From the NCBI RefSeq assembly GCF_013408145.1, contig NZ_JACBZI010000001.1, forward strand, positions 1,178,001 to 1,242,000: DNA of 64,000 bases, written 5' to 3'. The translations under genes and the position numbers were made by a program. Shown here piece by piece: positions 9,878-17,516 of the stretch; position 1 is the first letter of the stretch; each line of letters begins with the position of its first letter. The stretch comes from Nocardioides marinus. GTDB lineage: Bacteria > Actinomycetota > Actinomycetes > Propionibacteriales > Nocardioidaceae. Under the pieces are notes generated by a model. That model did not search any database. It was not told where the DNA came from and saw only the letters and a program-made list of their open reading frames with translations.

Positions 9878-9909
9878 GCCGGCCCGGACCGCGCGGTTGG
9901 TCGGCCGGC
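9878..9909. terminator. Terminator-like inverted repeat between convergent genes
   Basis: GCCGGCC (9878-9884) and GGCCGGC (9903-9909) can pair around an 18-base loop that contains further ACC/GGT complementarity. It lies between the converging ferritin and hydrolase-like genes and could end transcription from both sides. The loop is long and there is no T-tract. Confidence 0.4.
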
Positions 9910-9915
9910 CCCGGC

Positions 9916-11034
9916 TCAGCGCTCGACGAAGGTCGAGTCCAGCCAGCGAAGCACCGTGCGTCGTACCTGTGGTGCCTGCTTCTCCAGCGGCAGGGCCGAT
10001 CCTGCGCGCGAGAAGGTCCGGGCGGTGACCGAGTCGGCAGCCCGGTAGCGGCCGGCCTGTGCGTCCGCGGAGGCGTCCCGGGTGCGCACGTCGCGCCCAC
10101 CCTGCAGGACCAGGACGTCCGCCTCGACGGCACGGGTGCCGAGGTTGAGGGCGCCGACGGTGCCGAGCAGGCTCGTGACGTCGCCGCACGGGGTGTCGTT
10201 GCGTCGGGCCAGGGCGGCGCGGCGGACCCGCCCGGGCGCGGTGGCGAAGAGCAGCGAGGCGTAGTCGTCGGCGGTGGCGCCGAAGGGCACGTAGTCGTCG
10301 CCCAGGCACGCCGAGGTCTGGCGGGCCGCCTCCGAGATCGCGGTGCCGGAGGCTCCGGTGTCGCTCCAGCCCATCACGACCAGGCCGTCGACGTCGTCGA
10401 ACTCCGCCGCCTCCAGCTGGGCGACCGCCGCCCCGACGCCGTGGCCGTGGAGCACCACCTGGGCGCCGTGGGGAACGGCCGCGCCGGGGCGAGCGACGTA
10501 CTCGTAGATCCCGGCCTTCAGGTGCTGGACCACCTGGTGCAGCATCGTGGCCTGGGCCCCGAGGCAGGTGCCCCGCCCGTCGGCGAGCGGGCTGGCGTCG
10601 AAGCCCAGCCGGTCGAGGATCAGCGAGGTCTCACCGTGCCGGGCGAGCTGCCCGGCGTAGTCGTAGCGCCGGGCGCCCTGCAGGTTCCAGAACCAGCCGC
10701 CGGTCCCGGCGTCGTGCACCAGGACGTTGATGCGGGTGCTGCCGGCGTGGCCGAGCACCTCCTCGCGGGGCCCGACGAGCCGTCCGGCGACCGTGTGCAC
10801 CGCGCCGTCGGCCAGGCAGGGAACGGAGGTGTCGTTGTGGTTGTTGAGCGTGAAGACCACGTCGCGGGAGATGACCCGCTGGGGATCCGGTGCTGCGGAG
10901 GACTGGCCCGCGACGGCGCCCAGCAGCGCGCCGGTGAGGGCGCCGACCACCAGGCCGGCGAGCAGCGTGCGGCCGGTGCGACGGTCGCGTCGAGAGGGTG
11001 CGATGCGTGACGAGCCGGGGTGGGGGGTGCTCAT
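9916..11034 (-). CDS. Secreted alpha/beta-hydrolase-fold protein lacking the catalytic serine
   Basis: A 372-residue exported protein. An Arg-rich N terminus (to about residue 22) precedes a hydrophobic stretch LLAGLVVGALTGALLGAVAG and a plausible signal-peptidase site after SSAA near residue 48. The rest reads as an alpha/beta hydrolase: an oxyanion strand NVLVHDAGTG, the nucleophile elbow, and a late strand with VLVLQGGRD. The elbow is HGHGVGAA where the family has G-x-S-x-G, so the nucleophile is Gly, and I find no C-terminal catalytic His after RTVLRWLD. It may therefore be a binding protein or pseudoenzyme. The ATG at 11034 follows TAGATT by 8 bases. Confidence 0.75.
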   Translation of the reverse strand: MSTPHPGSSRIAPSRRDRRTGRTLLAGLVVGALTGALLGAVAGQSSAAPDPQRVISRDVVFTLNNHNDTSVPCLADGAVHTVAGRLVGPREEVLGHAGSTRINVLVHDAGTGGWFWNLQGARRYDYAGQLARHGETSLILDRLGFDASPLADGRGTCLGAQATMLHQVVQHLKAGIYEYVARPGAAVPHGAQVVLHGHGVGAAVAQLEAAEFDDVDGLVVMGWSDTGASGTAISEAARQTSACLGDDYVPFGATADDYASLLFATAPGRVRRAALARRNDTPCGDVTSLLGTVGALNLGTRAVEADVLVLQGGRDVRTRDASADAQAGRYRAADSVTARTFSRAGSALPLEKQAPQVRRTVLRWLDSTFVER

Positions 11035-11130
11035 GGGCGTTGAATCTATGTCAACAGCACACTTGCGAACAAACTGTCGGTATGTGTTCCTAGCCACGCG
11101 GGCGAGTGCGGGGATGCCAGACTGCGGCCC

Positions 11131-12057
11131 GTGAGCAGGGTGCTGGTGGTCGGTGCAGGCGTCGTCGGGCTCAGCTGCGCGGTGCGCCTGCTGGAGTCCG
11201 GGCACCGTGTCGACGTGCTGGCCCGCGACCTGCCGCGGGAGACGACCTCCGCGGTGGCCGCCGCCCTGTGGTACCCCTACCGGGCCCTTCCCCAGGACCG
11301 CGTGACGGCCTGGGCCGCAGCCACGTTCGCCGAGCTGGCCGCGCTCGCCCGCCTGCCGCGCACGGGCGTGGAGATGGTCCCGGGGGGCGAGGTGCTGCGC
11401 CGCGCGGCGGGGGAGCCCTGGTGGGCCTCGGCCGTGCCGGACCTGCGCCGCGGGGTCGACGTGCCGCCCGGGTACGCCGACTCCTGGTCCTTCACCGCCC
11501 CCGTCGTCGAGATGCCGGTCTACCTCGACTGGCTCTCCTCCCGGGTCGCCGAGCTGGGCGGGACGGTGACCCGGCTGAACCTGTCGGCCCTGCCCACCGG
11601 TGCCGACGGCGTGGACCTGGTCGTGGACTGCGGAGGTCTCGGGAGCCGGCACCTGGCCGGAGACCCGAGCGTCGTGCCCGTGCGGGGCCAGGTGGTGCGG
11701 GTGGCGCAGGTGGGGATCGAGCGGTGGACCCTGGACGCCGACGGGCCGACGTACGTCGTGCCGCGCTCCCGCGACGTCGTGGTCGGCGGCACCGACCAGG
11801 AGGGGGAGTGGAGCCGCACGCCCGACCCGGAGGTCGCCCGGCTCATCCTGGAGCGGGCCACGCGACTCGTCCCGCAGCTGGCCGGGGCCCGCGTGCTGTC
11901 GCACCGGGTCGGACTGCGCCCGGTCCGTCCTCGGGTGCGGCTCGAGCGGGTCGGGGACGTCGTGCACTGCTACGGCCACGGAGGCGCGGGTGTGACCTTG
12001 AGCTGGGGCTGTGCCGATGAGGTCGCTTCGCTCACCGGGAGCGCGATCCTCGCCTAG
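11131..12057 (+). CDS. D-amino-acid oxidase (FAD-dependent)
   Basis: Flavoprotein oxidase that deaminates D-amino acids to 2-oxo acids, ammonia and H2O2. The 308-residue protein opens with the FAD dinucleotide-binding motif VLVVGAGVVGLSCA and has ALWYPYRA near residue 48, the conserved substrate/FAD segment of DAAOs. It ends with the family signature CYGHGGAGVTLSWG near residues 280-293, preceded by GLRPVRPRVRLE carrying the substrate-carboxylate arginine. The GTG at 11131 lies 7 bases after CAGACT, which fits a leaderless start. It is divergent from the secreted hydrolase-like gene, with a 96-bp shared promoter region. Confidence 0.92.
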   Translation: MSRVLVVGAGVVGLSCAVRLLESGHRVDVLARDLPRETTSAVAAALWYPYRALPQDRVTAWAAATFAELAALARLPRTGVEMVPGGEVLRRAAGEPWWASAVPDLRRGVDVPPGYADSWSFTAPVVEMPVYLDWLSSRVAELGGTVTRLNLSALPTGADGVDLVVDCGGLGSRHLAGDPSVVPVRGQVVRVAQVGIERWTLDADGPTYVVPRSRDVVVGGTDQEGEWSRTPDPEVARLILERATRLVPQLAGARVLSHRVGLRPVRPRVRLERVGDVVHCYGHGGAGVTLSWGCADEVASLTGSAILA

Positions 12058-12067
12058 GGTGGTTCCC

Positions 12068-13534
12068 GTGGAGGGGAGCGACCGGCTGGGCGATGCAGCC
12101 CTGTGGCGCGGTGTCGTCGACGCCTCCCCGGACGCGGTGCTGCTCGTCGACGACGAGGGGCTGATCGTCTCCGCCAACAGCCACTGCCTCGAGGTCTTCG
12201 GGACCCCTCCCGACGACCTGGTCGGACGCCCCGTCGAGACGCTGGTCCCCGCGGCCGTGCGCGCGAGCCATCCCCGGCGCCGGGCCAGCTTCGAGGGTGT
12301 CCACGGCGGACGACCGATGGGGCTGCTGCACCTGGCGGCCGCGCGGTCCGACGGCACCGAGTTCCCCGCGGAGATCTCGCTGGCCAAGGTCTCGACCGAC
12401 GACGCGACCTACGTCTGTGCGACCGTGCGTGACGTCTCCTCGCGAGTGCTGGAGCAGGAGCGCTTCCGCAGCCTGCTCGAGGCGGCCCCCGACGCCATGG
12501 TCATCGTCGACGAGTCGGCCAGCATCGTCGTCGTCAATCGGCAGGTCGTGAACATCTTCGGCTACGAGCCCGAGGAGCTCCTCGGGCGCCCGATCGAGAC
12601 GCTGGTGCCCGAGCGCTACCGCGAGGGGCACCACGCCCTGCGCGCGGGCTTCCTCGGGCAGCCCGGGGTCCGGCCGATGGGTTCGGGCCGCGAGCTGTAC
12701 GCCGCTCGCAAGGACGGCAGCGAGTTCCCCGTCGAGATCTCCCTGTCTCCGCTGCAGACCGAGGAGGGCATCCTCGTCTCGGCGGCCGTGCGCGACATCA
12801 CCGAACGGCTGCGGCTCCAGCGCGAGACCGACCGGCTGCGCGACGAGCTGGTGGCCACGGTCTCGCACGAGCTGCGGACCCCGCTGACCTCGATCATCGG
12901 CTACGTCGAGCTGATGACGGACCTGGACGAGGAGGACCTGAGCCTCCCCGCCCGCCGGATGCTCGAGGTCATCGAGCGCAACGCCAACCGTGAGCTGCGC
13001 CTGGTCAACGACCTGCTGGACCTCTCCTCCATCGACGTGACCACGGTGGAGGAGCCCCAGCGGGTCTCCCTGGCCACCGTCGCCCGCTCCAGCGCCGAGG
13101 GTGCCGGGGCTGCGGCGCTGAGCAAGGCCATGTCGGTCTCGGTGCAGGTCCCGCCCGGGCTCTTCGTGGAGGGCGACCCCGTGCGGCTCGCCCAGGTCCT
13201 CGACAACCTGGTCGCGAACGCGTTCAAGTTCAGCGCCGCCGGCGGTGAGGTCGTGGTGGCCGGTGGGCGTGAGGGCGAGGAGGTCTGGCTGGAGGTGAGG
13301 GACCGGGGGACCGGCATCCCGCCGGAGGACCTGCCGCGGATCTTCGACCGGCTCTTCCGTTCCGCCGACGCGGTGCGCGACCAGGTGCCGGGCGCCGGCC
13401 TCGGCCTGACCATCGCCCGTGCGATCGTGGACGCGCACCGTGGCAGGATCAGCGCCACGAGCACCCTGGGGGAGGGGACCACCGTGCGCGTGGTGCTGCC
13501 CGAGGCGCCCGCCGTGATCGAGGAGACCGGATGA
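12068..13534 (+). CDS. Cytoplasmic PAS-PAS sensor histidine kinase
   Basis: A 488-residue soluble kinase with no membrane segment. Two PAS domains (about residues 12-125 and 130-250), each with FGxxPxxLxGRPxETLVP repeats, are followed by a HisKA dimerisation helix with the phospho-acceptor His267 in VSHELRTPLTSIIGYVE, then a HATPase domain with N-box DNLVANAFKFS, G1 RDRGTGIPPED and G2 GAGLGLTIA. The GTG at 12068 lies 7 bases after TAGGGT (12055-12060), so it is probably leaderless. No response regulator is adjacent; the single-domain regulator at 19389 is one candidate partner. Its stop overlaps the next start (ATGA). Confidence 0.92.
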   Translation: MEGSDRLGDAALWRGVVDASPDAVLLVDDEGLIVSANSHCLEVFGTPPDDLVGRPVETLVPAAVRASHPRRRASFEGVHGGRPMGLLHLAAARSDGTEFPAEISLAKVSTDDATYVCATVRDVSSRVLEQERFRSLLEAAPDAMVIVDESASIVVVNRQVVNIFGYEPEELLGRPIETLVPERYREGHHALRAGFLGQPGVRPMGSGRELYAARKDGSEFPVEISLSPLQTEEGILVSAAVRDITERLRLQRETDRLRDELVATVSHELRTPLTSIIGYVELMTDLDEEDLSLPARRMLEVIERNANRELRLVNDLLDLSSIDVTTVEEPQRVSLATVARSSAEGAGAAALSKAMSVSVQVPPGLFVEGDPVRLAQVLDNLVANAFKFSAAGGEVVVAGGREGEEVWLEVRDRGTGIPPEDLPRIFDRLFRSADAVRDQVPGAGLGLTIARAIVDAHRGRISATSTLGEGTTVRVVLPEAPAVIEETG

Positions 13535-14031
13535 CCGCCCTGCACCCCTGCCGCCCCGTCGGGCTCGACTACCTCGAGTCCGCGCCCGCGGTCTTCACCA
13601 ACTCCGTCGACATCGCCCTGACGCCCGAGGAGCTCTTCGACGTGCTGGCGCGCGCCGACACCTGGTCGCGGTGGGCGTCGGTGATCACCGATGTCGAGTA
13701 CACCTCCCCGGCGCCGTACGGCGTCGGCACGACCCGTGTGGTGACCATGCGCGGCGGGATCGTCGGGGACGAGGAGTTCCTGGCCTGGGAGCCCGGACGC
13801 CGACTGGCCTTCCGCTTCAACGCCTCCTCGACCTCGGCGCTCAGCGCCTTCCTGGAGGACTACCGGATCGAGCCGACCGGCTCGGGCTGCCGGCTGACCT
13901 GGACGCTCGCCCAGGAGCTCTCCGGCCCGTCGAAGGTCCTCGCGCCGCTGACGGGGCCGCTGTGCAACCTGGCGTTCCGCCACTTCCTCAAGAACCTCCA
14001 GCGGCTCACGGCCGCCGGCGTCCCCGCCTGA
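13531..14031 (+). CDS. SRPBCC-fold protein (polyketide cyclase/START-like)
   Basis: A 166-residue START/Bet v1-like (SRPBCC) domain, a fold that binds hydrophobic ligands. Typical elements are the opening strand FTNSVDIALTPEELFDVLARADTW-like segment (key residues PEELFDVL), ADTWSRWASVI near residue 45, the strand pair GDEEFLAWEPGRRLAFRF, and a long C-terminal amphipathic helix ending FRHFLKNLQRLTA. Function is unassigned. The ATG overlaps the kinase stop by 4 bases, so it is translationally coupled to the kinase and may act in the same response. Its last 26 bases overlap the convergent DUF952 gene. Confidence 0.85.
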   Translation: MTALHPCRPVGLDYLESAPAVFTNSVDIALTPEELFDVLARADTWSRWASVITDVEYTSPAPYGVGTTRVVTMRGGIVGDEEFLAWEPGRRLAFRFNASSTSALSAFLEDYRIEPTGSGCRLTWTLAQELSGPSKVLAPLTGPLCNLAFRHFLKNLQRLTAAGVPA

Positions 14032-14539
14032 GGAGCAGCCACACGACGAGCAGGCCCACTGCCAGCCCGCCGGCGGCGCCGGCCAGGGTCTCCGGGCCAC
14101 CGTCCACGCCTCCGACCATCACCGCACCGGTGGCGGAGAGGATGATCAGCGCGAAGCCGATCGCCGCGTTGCGCAGCACCTCGCGCAGGAACAGGGCGCT
14201 GAACGACGTGGCGGCCAGGGCCTCCTCGACCGGCACGGCCCGCACCACGGCGGTCACGGGCACCGGCCCCTGGATGTGGGGGAAGGTCTCGGTGCCCCCG
14301 GGCTCGCCCGGCTCCTCGACGACCGGACAGCCGAGCCGGTCGGTGTCGATCTCGAGGAGCAGCAACGGCTCGTCGGCGTCGGCGTAGAACCGCGCGTGCA
14401 CCCCGCGCCACTGCTCGGCGCGGCTGGCGTGGATGAACCCCTCCTCGGCCAGGGTGCGGCCCCGGGTGGAGGTGGTGTAGGCGCCGTCGCGCCGGGCCTG
14501 CGCCCAGTCCGCGGCGGTCGCCACGTGGAAGACCAGCAT
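14006..14539 (-). CDS. DUF952 domain protein with two C-terminal membrane helices
   Basis: The first 110 or so residues match the DUF952 family: FHVATAADWAQARRDGAYTTSTRG, cited by its WxxAxxxGxY pattern, then EEGFIHASRAEQW and LLLEIDTDRLG. The family is uncharacterised. Unusually the domain is followed by two hydrophobic helices (about residues 125-147 and 155-172) and a basic tail RRGRRRP, making it a membrane-anchored version; most DUF952 proteins end after the soluble domain. It lies 9 bases downstream of nucS on the same strand and is probably co-transcribed with it. The end overlaps the convergent SRPBCC gene by 26 bases. Confidence 0.82.
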   Translation of the reverse strand: MLVFHVATAADWAQARRDGAYTTSTRGRTLAEEGFIHASRAEQWRGVHARFYADADEPLLLLEIDTDRLGCPVVEEPGEPGGTETFPHIQGPVPVTAVVRAVPVEEALAATSFSALFLREVLRNAAIGFALIILSATGAVMVGGVDGGPETLAGAAGGLAVGLLVVWLLLRRGRRRP

Positions 14540-14548
14540 GGGTCCCTC

Positions 14549-15235
14549 TCAGAAGAGTCGGTGCTCGGCGTCGTCGTCCATGCCGCGCAGGGCGTCGTAG
14601 TCGACGACCGCGCAGGTGATGCCGCGGTCCTCGGCCAGGACCCGGGCCTGCGGCTTGATGGCCTGGGCGGCGAAGATGCCCCGGACGGCGCCCCTGCCGG
14701 TCAGCAGCGGGTCACGGTTGAGCAGCTCGAGGTAGCGGGTCAGCTGCTCGACCCCGTCGATCTCGCCGCGGCGCTTGATCTCGACGGCGACGCTGAGGCC
14801 CTCCGCGTCGCGGCACATCAGGTCCACGGGCCCGATCGCGGTCGGGAACTCACGACGCACCAGCGTGAGCCCGTCGGCGAGGGTGGCCGGGTGCTCGGCG
14901 AGCAGCTCCTGCAGGTGCTTCTCGACGCCGTCCTTCTGCAGCCCGGGGTCGACCCCGAGGTCGTGGGAGCTGTCGTGGAGCACCTCCTCGATGAGGATGC
15001 GCAGGGTGTCGTCGGTCTTCCCGGTCACCGTCCACTCGACCCGGCCGTCCTCGGTGCTGCCCTCGCGCAGGGCGCACGGCGGGGACATCCAGTTCAGGGG
15101 CTTGTAGGACCCGCCGTCGGAGTGGACCAGCACCGACCCGTCCGCCTTGATCATCAGCACCCGGGTGGCCATGGGCAGGTGGGCGGTCAGCCGGCCGGCG
15201 TAGTCGACCTGGCAGCGCGCGACGACGAGTCTCAC
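14549..15235 (-). CDS. nucS: Mismatch-specific endonuclease NucS (EndoMS)
   Basis: NucS provides non-canonical mismatch repair in actinobacteria, which generally lack MutS/MutL: it cuts both strands at mismatches and acts with the sliding clamp. The 228-residue protein has an N-terminal DNA-binding/dimerisation half with [12 protein letters not shown] and a C-terminal RecB-like nuclease core with GPVDLMCRD and [20 protein letters not shown], supplying the Asp and Glu-x-Lys catalytic residues. It ends in HRLF, a clamp-binding tail of the kind known in NucS. The start is a GTG at 15235, 8 bases after TACCCT on the minus strand. The first of a two-gene unit with DUF952. Confidence 0.95.
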   Translation of the reverse strand: MRLVVARCQVDYAGRLTAHLPMATRVLMIKADGSVLVHSDGGSYKPLNWMSPPCALREGSTEDGRVEWTVTGKTDDTLRILIEEVLHDSSHDLGVDPGLQKDGVEKHLQELLAEHPATLADGLTLVRREFPTAIGPVDLMCRDAEGLSVAVEIKRRGEIDGVEQLTRYLELLNRDPLLTGRGAVRGIFAAQAIKPQARVLAEDRGITCAVVDYDALRGMDDDAEHRLF

Positions 15236-15308
15236 GCGGCCCGAGGGTACCCGGGCTCAACCGCCCGGGTGGTCCGGGGACCGGACGGGTGGTGTTGCAT
15301 GGCCGGCT

Positions 15309-16868
15309 ATGACCATTCTCGGAACCGTCACGGGCATGATCCCCCTGGCCGCTGAGTCCGACAGCGGGTTCATCCCCAGCCTGGAGAAGGCGATCAACGA
15401 CGCCTTCGACCCCATCGCGACCGCCGTCACCTCGGTGATCTTCTGGGAGCTGCCGCTCGGCGACTACTCCTTCCCCCTCATCGTGCTGTGGCTCGTGGTG
15501 GCCGCCGCGGTCTTCACCGTCTACTTCCGCGGCGTGCAGTTCCGCTCCCTGGGCACGGCGTGGGCGCTCGTGCGCGGTCGGTACTCGCGCTCCAGCGACC
15601 CCGGGGAGGTGACGCACTTCCAGGCGCTGTCCTCGGCCGTGTCCGGCACGGTGGGACTCGGCAACATCGCCGGTGTCGCGGTCGCGGTCACCGTCGGTGG
15701 ACCCGGTGCGACGTTCTGGATGATCCTGGCCGGGCTGCTCGGCATGTGCACCAAGTTCGTCGAGTGCACCCTGGGCGTGCGCTACCGCGAGGTCCACGAG
15801 GACGGCACCGTAACCGGAGGGCCGTTCCGCTACATGCCGGTCGCCTTCGAGCGGTTCGGTCCCGGCGTCGGCAAGGTCGCCATGGGCATCTTCGCCGTCG
15901 CACTGATCCTGTTCGGCGCCCTGGGCGGCAACGCCTTCCAGTCCAACCAGACCTACGCCCAGGCCGTCAACGTCACCGGCGGCGAGGACTCCTTCCTCGC
16001 CTCCAGCGGGGCGTCCTTCGGCTTCGGCCTCGTGCTCGCCCTGCTCGTCGGCGTCGTGATCCTCGGTGGTGTGACCTCGATCGCGCGGGTCACCTCCAAG
16101 CTCGTGCCCGTCATGGCGCTGATCTACGTCGGCGCCTGCCTGCTGGTCATCGGCATCAACGCCACCGAGGTGCCGGGCGCGATCGGGCGCATCGTCGAGG
16201 GGGCCTTCGCCCCGGAGGGCATCACCGGCGGTGCGATCGGCGTGCTGATCATCGGTTTCCAGCGGGCGGCGTTCTCCAACGAGGCCGGTGTGGGCTCGGC
16301 ACCCATCGTCCACTCGGCCGTCAAGACCCGCCACCCGGTCAGCGAGGGCTTCGTGGCCCTGCTCGAGCCGTTCATCGACACCGTGGTGATCTGCACGATG
16401 ACCGCCCTCACGATCGTCATCGCCGCCGAGGGGACCAACTACGACGAGCTCGTCGGCGGTGGCCTCGACAGCGCGGGCGGTGTCACGCTCACCTCGGACT
16501 CCTTCAACACCTTCATCCCGGGCTTCGACAACGTCCTGGCCCTCGCCGTGGCGCTGTTCGCCTTCTCCACGCTCATCACCTGGGCCTACTACACGATGCG
16601 TGCGTGGACCTCGCTGGTCGGCAAGACGACGTTCAACGAGAACGTCTTCAAGGTCATGTTCTGCGTGTTCACCGTGCTGGGTGCCGTCGTGGACCTGGGC
16701 TCGGTCCTGAGCTTCGCGGACGCCATGCTGTTCGTGTGTGCGATCTTCAACCTCCTGGCCTGCTACCTCCTGCTGCCCAAGGTGCGCGAGGAGATGCGCT
16801 CCTTCCTCGACGGGATCCGCAGCGGCGAGATCTCCGAGGTCCCCGTGGAGGAGCGCGCCACGACCTGA
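15309..16868 (+). CDS. Alanine/glycine:cation symporter family protein
   Basis: AGCS-family secondary transporter that co-imports alanine or glycine with Na+ or H+. The 519-residue protein has about 11 membrane helices. Signature elements are AVSGTVGLGNIAGVAVAV near residue 110, the early amphipathic ECTLGVRYREV near residue 152, FQRAAFSNEAGVGSAPIVHSA near residue 317, and AYYTMRAWTSLVGK near residue 427. All follow the AgcS pattern. The ATG at 15309 has no obvious ribosome site. Self-complementary ACCCGGG/CCCGGGT repeats (15249-15270) lie in the shared upstream region with nucS. The specific amino acid is not certain from sequence. Confidence 0.92.
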   Translation: MTILGTVTGMIPLAAESDSGFIPSLEKAINDAFDPIATAVTSVIFWELPLGDYSFPLIVLWLVVAAAVFTVYFRGVQFRSLGTAWALVRGRYSRSSDPGEVTHFQALSSAVSGTVGLGNIAGVAVAVTVGGPGATFWMILAGLLGMCTKFVECTLGVRYREVHEDGTVTGGPFRYMPVAFERFGPGVGKVAMGIFAVALILFGALGGNAFQSNQTYAQAVNVTGGEDSFLASSGASFGFGLVLALLVGVVILGGVTSIARVTSKLVPVMALIYVGACLLVIGINATEVPGAIGRIVEGAFAPEGITGGAIGVLIIGFQRAAFSNEAGVGSAPIVHSAVKTRHPVSEGFVALLEPFIDTVVICTMTALTIVIAAEGTNYDELVGGGLDSAGGVTLTSDSFNTFIPGFDNVLALAVALFAFSTLITWAYYTMRAWTSLVGKTTFNENVFKVMFCVFTVLGAVVDLGSVLSFADAMLFVCAIFNLLACYLLLPKVREEMRSFLDGIRSGEISEVPVEERATT

Positions 16869-16887
16869 GCCACCCGGGGCGCCGGCG

Positions 16888-17508
16888 GTGAGCCTGTCGG
16901 TCCGTCCGGCGCGGCCCTCCGAGATGCGGCACCTCGCCGCTGTCGAGGACTCGGGGGCCGCGCCGTTCCGGGACTGGTTCGGTGCCGCCGCGGTGCCCGC
17001 ACTGCTGGCGCCGGCGGTGTCCGGCGCGAGCCGGGACGCAGTCCCCGGTGAGCTGCTGGTGGCGGCGGACCCCGCGTACGCCGGGACGGGGCCGCTGGGG
17101 TTCGTCCACCTGCTGTGGCTGGACGCCGACGACGGGTCGGTCACGGCCCACCTCGAGCAGCTCTCCGTGCTGCTGCCCGACCACGGCCGCCAGGGCATCG
17201 GGACGGCCCTGGTGGAGGCCGCCTGCGAGGAGGCGCGCTGGGCCGGGCACTCCTCGCTGACGCTCTGCACCTACCGCGACGTGCCGTGGAACGGCCCGTT
17301 CTACCGACGGCTCGGCTTCGTCGAGGACCTCGACCCCCCAGCCCACCTGGAGCGGATCCGGGTGGCCGAGAGGGCTCTGGGACTGGACCGGTGTGGGGTG
17401 CGGGAGGTGCTGCGACGGGACTTGGATCGATCATCTCGGAGTGGATCGGCGCACAAGTTACCGACCAGTGAACCAGGCCACAGGCAGGGTGCCCGACCCG
17501 TGCCATGA
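16888..17508 (+). CDS. GNAT family N-acetyltransferase
   Basis: Acetyl-CoA-dependent acyltransferase with the GNAT fold. With the GTG at 16888 it has 206 residues. Acetyl-CoA motif A reads LLPDHGRQGIGTALVEAACEEA, whose core is the RQGIGT loop near residue 98, preceded by strand AHLEQLSVL and followed by TLCTYRDVPWNGPFYRRLGF near residue 130. The acceptor substrate cannot be told. The last 40 residues are low in family features and run over the promoter of the next gene, including its operator candidate at 17457. The stop codon overlaps an ATG of the next frame (ATGATG). Confidence 0.8.
   Translation: MSLSVRPARPSEMRHLAAVEDSGAAPFRDWFGAAAVPALLAPAVSGASRDAVPGELLVAADPAYAGTGPLGFVHLLWLDADDGSVTAHLEQLSVLLPDHGRQGIGTALVEAACEEARWAGHSSLTLCTYRDVPWNGPFYRRLGFVEDLDPPAHLERIRVAERALGLDRCGVREVLRRDLDRSSRSGSAHKLPTSEPGHRQGARPVP
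17457..17472 (+). promoter_or_regulatory. Candidate operator shared with the ccr promoter
   Basis: GTTACCGACCAGTGAA matches 13 of 16 positions of the element between the -35 and -10 of ccr (GTTACCCACCAGTAAT). It lies 45-60 bases upstream of the hydroxyacyl-CoA dehydrogenase start, inside the 3' end of the GNAT gene. The half-sites TTAC and GT(A/G)A make it an imperfect inverted repeat of the kind bound by TetR-type regulators. Confidence 0.5.
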
Positions 17509-17516
17509 TGCCGCCC

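Noticed and set aside
9916..12387. An 823-residue minus-strand protein spanning the D-amino-acid oxidase locus
   Set aside because: Only the part below 11034 has signal-peptide and hydrolase features; the rest is antisense to the oxidase and kinase genes.
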